This document shows, piece by piece, positions 59,725 to 64,000 of a stretch of DNA of 64,000 bases. This DNA is from Flammeovirgaceae bacterium UBA2371. Lineage in GTDB: Bacteria > Bacteroidota > Bacteroidia > Cytophagales > Cyclobacteriaceae. How positions within the stretch are numbered: position 1 is the stretch's first letter; the number at the start of each line of letters is the position of its first letter. The position numbers and the translations under genes were made by a program. Below the pieces are notes generated by a model, which saw nothing but the letters and a program-made list of their open reading frames with translations, was not told where the DNA came from and did no database searches. The stretch spans positions 135,358-199,357 of the forward strand of contig DDTF01000030.1 of NCBI GenBank assembly GCA_002345965.1, given 5' to 3'.

Positions 59725-62700
59725 AGAACAGCGATAGCGTAGATCCAGCAAGCACCTCCACCACTTCCAATTCCTCCAAATACAACAAGTATCCTTGCAC
59801 ATTGGGATAACCCATTTGTGTAAGCAAGCCGGCATAGCCTTCTACCTGTCTGCGGTCTTGTTCTTTTTTAGCGCCTGTTTTATAATCGACAATCACTGTG
59901 TTCTTCTTTCCGATCATTACCCGGTCAATTCTGCTTTGTCTGCCTCCGGGAATAAGCACAGGTACTTCGGTGCGTACCTCCCACTCTTTTCCAAACCACG
60001 CGCTCACCACTTCATGGTCAAGCATTTTTTTAAGGGCTGCGGCCAACACTATTCTTTCCTCTTCCGTAAATTCATTTTGAATGTGTAGCTCACTCAATAC
60101 ATGCTCCGCCTCCGCCTTGTATTTAATGTGTGCCAACAGCCGGTGCAATAAAATGCCATAATTGATACTGGCACGTTTTTCACTGATACCTGCCTCAAAA
60201 AACTCTGCGCCTTCTCTCTTGATTACCAACTTTTGCCGCCAGTCATAAGAAGCGTAATGATGCAGTGATGCTGGCAGATAATCATTTCGTGGGGCGGTGG
60301 TGTTGAGCAACTCCAGGTCACCTATCTTCAATTGATTTTCCTTAAAATTGGGCATCAACGTTTCATTTCCTTCTATGCACTCATGCACCAAATCTCCTAC
60401 CGATGAGGGCTTCCATTCGTTTTTTTTCTTATTTGGCTTGGCGGCAAACGCTATCAACCCTTCTTCCGCCCGGGTGAATGACACATACAACAGGTTCAGG
60501 TTATCTATAAAAGCTTTGCTGAATTCTGTTTTGTACGCCTCTTCAAAATAGGTGTTCTCCAGACTGCTGCTGTATCGCACTGCGAGGTAGCCCATCTTGT
60601 CAAACGGAGGCTGATCGGATTGCACCCATAATAATGGAGATATCTCATGGTTCAATTTCCAATTCAAGAACGGAATGATCACGTATTTGAATTGCAACCC
60701 TTTTGACTTGTGAATGGTGAGTACATTGATGGCATCCACATTTCCTGCTACTTGTATAGATTTTTTACCCTTCACATTTTCCCACCACTCTAGAAAAGTA
60801 GCCAGGTCATTTTTTTCCATAGCAGAAAACTCCAGCACCAAATCCTGAAACGCTTGCAGGTAGGCCAGCTCACTTTCTTCCTTACCCAAACTAAACATGC
60901 GAACAAGTTCCTCTGTCAGCTCAAATACAGAGAGCTTATTCAACCAGGAGGTTTGTTTTAAAAACTCTTTGGGGAGCAAATCGTCCATATGGAATTTGCC
61001 TGCCTCCAAAAACACTTTGTCCAGTGCTTTGTCTTTGGTGACTTCAAAAGCCAGCTGTCCGCGCACAATGGCATCGTTGGGATTGTGCAAATAGCGCAAC
61101 GCACTCAGCAACAAATTTACAGAAGCAGCATTGTCTAATCTCAAGGACTCATTGGAAACCACATCATACCGATACCCAGGCTTCGCTTGTGTATTTTTGT
61201 ATTGCAATAGTTCTGTGGCGATGCGCTGCCCTTCTTCATTTTTACGAACAAGAATGGCGATGTCTTTGAGTTTTATTTTTTTGTCTTGCAGCTCCTCTAC
61301 CAACTCAGGAAGTCTTTTCATCACTTCAGCTGTCCAGTCTTCTTCATCATCCGGTTTTTCTACAAAGTTCATCTCTACATAGCCCTTGCCCGGATACTTC
61401 ACCGTTTTCTGTTTTACATCCTTAAACGCTTCTGATGCCATGGCCTGCCCGGTAATTTCACTTACCATCCCTGAAGCTTTTTCGAAAAGGGTATTGTTGA
61501 AGTCTACCACCATTTCTGCACTGCGGTAGTTGACAGTGAGTCCCTGTATGTCGGTGGCCACTTCACCCATGGCTTGCTCTACTTCTGTTTGCAGCAATTG
61601 CTGGTCACCTCCCCGCCATCGGTAGATGGATTGCTTCACATCGCCCACCACCATGCTCGATTGGCTTTGGTCGATGGCATCTTTCAACAAAGGGAAAAAG
61701 TTTTTCCATTGAAAACCTGAAGTGTCCTGAAATTCGTCTATCAGGTAATTTCTAAAATAGGAACCCACCTTTTCATATATAAAAGGTGTATCGCTGTTGT
61801 TGATCACCCCATTCAAAAACTTGGGTGCATCTGCCAGCAACATGATGTTGTTCTCTTGCTTATACACTTTAAGCTTGCGCGTGATGTCAGCAATCAAACC
61901 GAAGGCATAAAAGTTTTTCAGTACCTGTAAAATGGAATTGTACTTGGGTCCTTCCTGTAGATCGTAAGCCACCATCTGCTTAAGAAGCGGGATCAACTTA
62001 TTGTCGGCCAGCTCCACCAAAGCCTGGTAATTCCTGCTTTTCTTTGCCGGCCAGTTCTTTCCGGTGATCAATGCCGTTTCAAATCGTGGCCCTCCCTTCC
62101 AATATCTTCCTTTGGAGAACTCCATAAAATATTTGTAAGCCGTTCCCTGGTCGCGATAGTTAAAGTCGTCAACTGATAGGCCATTGGTTTCCAGGATGCT
62201 TAGCGCTTCACTGCCAAGTGCTTTCATGTGCTGCTCAAAGCCGTGCACCTCTTGCTGCAACGTTTTCATGGTCTGCGCATACGGATGCTTGTCTCCAGAA
62301 GGCTTCTCCAGTTTGTCTTCAATGGCCTGAAATTCCTCGCTGAAAATTTCTTTGGCAAACCCGTTGAGTGCCGCCACGATGTTCCAGTTCTCTCCTTCCA
62401 ACAACCTGTCTCTCGAAAACTCCACCACCCAGTCTGTCAGTTGCTGGTTGGTACCCAGCTCATCCATCAATTCATTGACTACCTCCTTCAGGACCAGTTC
62501 ATTTTCCACTTCCAGCCTGAAGTTGCCCAGCAAACCTGCTTCACGCGTAAACGACCGGATTACTTTTTGAAAAAAAGCATCGATGGTACTGATGGCAAAC
62601 TGGGAATATTGATGCAGGATGGCGGATTGCACCACCTTACTCCGCTTTTTTAGTTCATCCCCTGTAAAGCCCAGTTCCTTTTCCAGTTCCTGGGCCAGGT

Positions 62701-62960
62701 TGTTTTCCAGTCCGTTGGCAAAGTCATTGAGGTAATGGAGAATGCGCTCTTTCATCTCCTGTGTTGCCTTATTGGTAAAGGTGACCGCCAGTATGTGTTT
62801 GAAGTAGTCGGTTCTTGATTTAAGCGCCAATTTCAGATACGCCTTGGCCAGGGTCCTGGTTTTGCCCGATCCTGCCGAAGAGCGATAGATGTGAAATGAT
62901 TTTTCCAGTGGTAAGATTTTTGGGATTCAGAATTTCTGAAAGATAGGAATCAGAAAACAT
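59723..62960 (-). CDS. AddA/RecB-like UvrD-type helicase-nuclease with an N-terminal frameshift
   Basis: The main frame (59723-62830, extending in frame past Walker A to an upstream TGA) encodes a superfamily 1 helicase: SSAGSGKTRTLAKAYL (Walker A), AVTFTNKATQEMKERI (motif Ia), DEFQDTSGFQWKNF (motif II), VGDVKQSIYRWRGGD (motif III), LTIHKSKGLQFKYVIIPF (motif V), LYVSFTRAEEGL (motif VI). A C-terminal RecB nuclease follows (SRIDRVMIGKKNTVIVDYKTG). No ATG/GTG/TTG precedes Walker A in this frame. ATG 62960 opens another frame (MFSDSYLSEILNPKNLTTGK) that joins the helicase frame if one A is removed from the A5 run at 62900-62904. It works with AddB in double-strand-break end processing. Confidence 0.88.
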
Positions 62961-63032
62961 ATAGCCGACAATTTACAGTTTGAAATTGCAACAGTTTCTC
63001 AAACGAAATGCATAAATTGAGGTTATTCGCCT

Positions 63033-64000
63033 ATGATCAAGTTGACAACCATCTGGAATAATTTTTATTACTCATTTCCACTGCAATTGTTATTCAACAA
63101 TTTCAAAAGGAATCACGTGCTTTTGCTTTGCTGGATTCTTTTGATTGCCATGATTACAGGCAACTTTGGCAAATACCTTGGTATTCCATACTTATTTCTT
63201 GATCCGGAGTACCTCAACGAGGTCGATTTCATGAGTTTTTTTATTATTGGCGCTGTGCTTTCCGGGTTCACGGTGGCCTTTCACATTACCTGCTACATTT
63301 CAGATGGGCATCGATTTTCATTTGTAGGTGCGTTGAGCAAGCCCTTCACCAAGTTTGCCCTCAACAACAGCATACTACCTGTCGCGTTTCTGGTGATGTA
63401 CATTCAGCAGATCATCAGCTTTCAGATCAACAATCAATACTGTACAACGGAAGCATTGATGATGGATCTTCTGGGATTACTCACTGGTTTCGGTGTATTT
63501 ACCGCCCTTTACTTTATTTATTTCTGGTTTACCAACAAGGACATCTTCAAGTACATGGTATGCCGTCTCGATGAAAAATTAAAACAAAATGTACGGGTGA
63601 CGCGCGCCAGTGCCATGAAGAAACTGGACATTGCGCGCAAAAAGCAAGTACGAGTAGACAATTACTTCGATTATACTTTTCGCTTCAAGAAAGTAGATGA
63701 CCACAAGGATTTTTACGATCGTCAAACCATTGTACAGGTATTCGATCAAAACCATTTTAACCTGGTAGTCATACAGGCACTGATCCTTGCAGTGGTACTG
63801 GTTTTAGGAGTATTCAAAGACAACCCGGCCTTTCAGCTGCCCGCTGCTGCAAGCTTCACCATATTACTTACCATTTTGGTAATGCTGGCAGGAGCTTTTT
63901 CCTATTGGTTTGGAACATGGTCAGGTACCGCCAGCCTGATTGTGTTTTTGTTCTTTAACTATCTGGCGGGTCAGGATTTCTTCAGCAAACCTGAAAAGGC
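63033..64000 (+). CDS. Large multi-pass membrane protein, 3'-truncated by the window edge
   Basis: ATG 63033 opens a frame with no stop to the end of the window (over 320 residues). It has at least six hydrophobic segments in two groups (LLLCWILLIAMITGNFGKYLG, SFFIIGAVLSGFTVAFHIT, ILPVAFLVMYIQQII, LLTGFGVFTALYFIYFWF; LVVIQALILAVVLVLGVF, ASFTILLTILVMLAGAFSYW). A basic cytoplasmic loop separates the groups (RVTRASAMKKLDIARKKQVRV). The GIPYLFLDPEYLNEVDF stretch resembles the N-terminal membrane part of some large Bacteroidetes proteins with a C-terminal patatin-like domain, but that part is outside the window. The call is therefore left open. Confidence 0.7.
   Translation, partial: MIKLTTIWNNFYYSFPLQLLFNNFKRNHVLLLCWILLIAMITGNFGKYLGIPYLFLDPEYLNEVDFMSFFIIGAVLSGFTVAFHITCYISDGHRFSFVGALSKPFTKFALNNSILPVAFLVMYIQQIISFQINNQYCTTEALMMDLLGLLTGFGVFTALYFIYFWFTNKDIFKYMVCRLDEKLKQNVRVTRASAMKKLDIARKKQVRVDNYFDYTFRFKKVDDHKDFYDRQTIVQVFDQNHFNLVVIQALILAVVLVLGVFKDNPAFQLPAAASFTILLTILVMLAGAFSYWFGTWSGTASLIVFLFFNYLAGQDFFSKPEK

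Overview
The window is chromosomal DNA from a Bacteroidetes bacterium, most likely of the Cytophagales type. Evidence: signal peptides ending in Ala-Gln, lipoprotein boxes ending in Ser-Cys, a DUF3127 protein, two DUF5916 proteins, a putative TAnnTTTG-type promoter, weak Shine-Dalgarno sequences, and an LTA-synthase-like sulfatase beside PAP2 proteins. No rRNA, tRNA, CRISPR array, prophage or plasmid replicon was seen. Both ends cut genes: uvrB on the left and a multi-pass membrane protein on the right.

Layout. 1-2.7 kb: end of uvrB, a small outer-membrane protein and superoxide dismutase. 2.8-8.8 kb: a MocR-type regulator divergent from a tight five-gene cluster (DMT exporter, cupin-DinB fusion, DJ-1/PfpI, PLP decarboxylase, PaiB-like flavoprotein). 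8.9-13.8 kb: ilvE, an MDR reductase, GNAT, a coiled-coil protein, a DUF3127 OB-fold protein with an SSB-like tail, and tadA. 13.9-22 kb: aspS, a secreted serine hydrolase, a TPR lipoprotein, a trans-3-hydroxyproline dehydratase and a YitT transporter. 22-27.7 kb: two PAP2 proteins around a split LTA-synthase-like gene, then an ECF sigma factor and a putative anti-sigma/beta-barrel protein. 27.7-36.4 kb: rhomboid, FKBP, MBL lipoprotein, hrpB, two alpha/beta-hydrolase lipoproteins, pirin and Hsp20. 36.4-42 kb: very small genes between hairpin terminators, a Tat-exported creatinase-like protein, and an overlapping cupin-SDR-D-aminoacylase operon. 42-50 kb: a pentapeptide protein, two DUF5916 paralogues, an acyltransferase and a phosphoesterase, ending in a mepB gene that appears to split a small secreted-protein gene. 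50-56.4 kb: C39-like lipoprotein, cytoplasmic trypsin-like protease, CPBP protease, Crp-family regulator, a REP-associated transposase with its palindromes, and a repeat-rich non-coding stretch. 56.4-63 kb: AddB-like nuclease and AddA-like helicase genes separated by an element carrying a four-helix-bundle (S23/IVS) gene.

Main points for a second look. A 448-bp four-helix-bundle element with 34-bp terminal inverted repeats (31/34 identical) sits exactly between addA and addB. The mepB gene appears inserted at the signal-peptide/mature junction of a secreted-protein gene. The addA homologue has an apparent +1 frameshift in an A5 run just before its Walker A motif. The ECF sigma gene has an in-frame stop six codons in, and the LTA-synthase-like gene has two adjacent in-frame stops between its membrane and catalytic halves. 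A 12-unit, 21-bp minisatellite is open on both strands. The MocR-linked cluster looks like a complete but unassigned amine/amino-acid pathway.

All calls come from reading the sequence and from knowledge of protein families. No database search was run.
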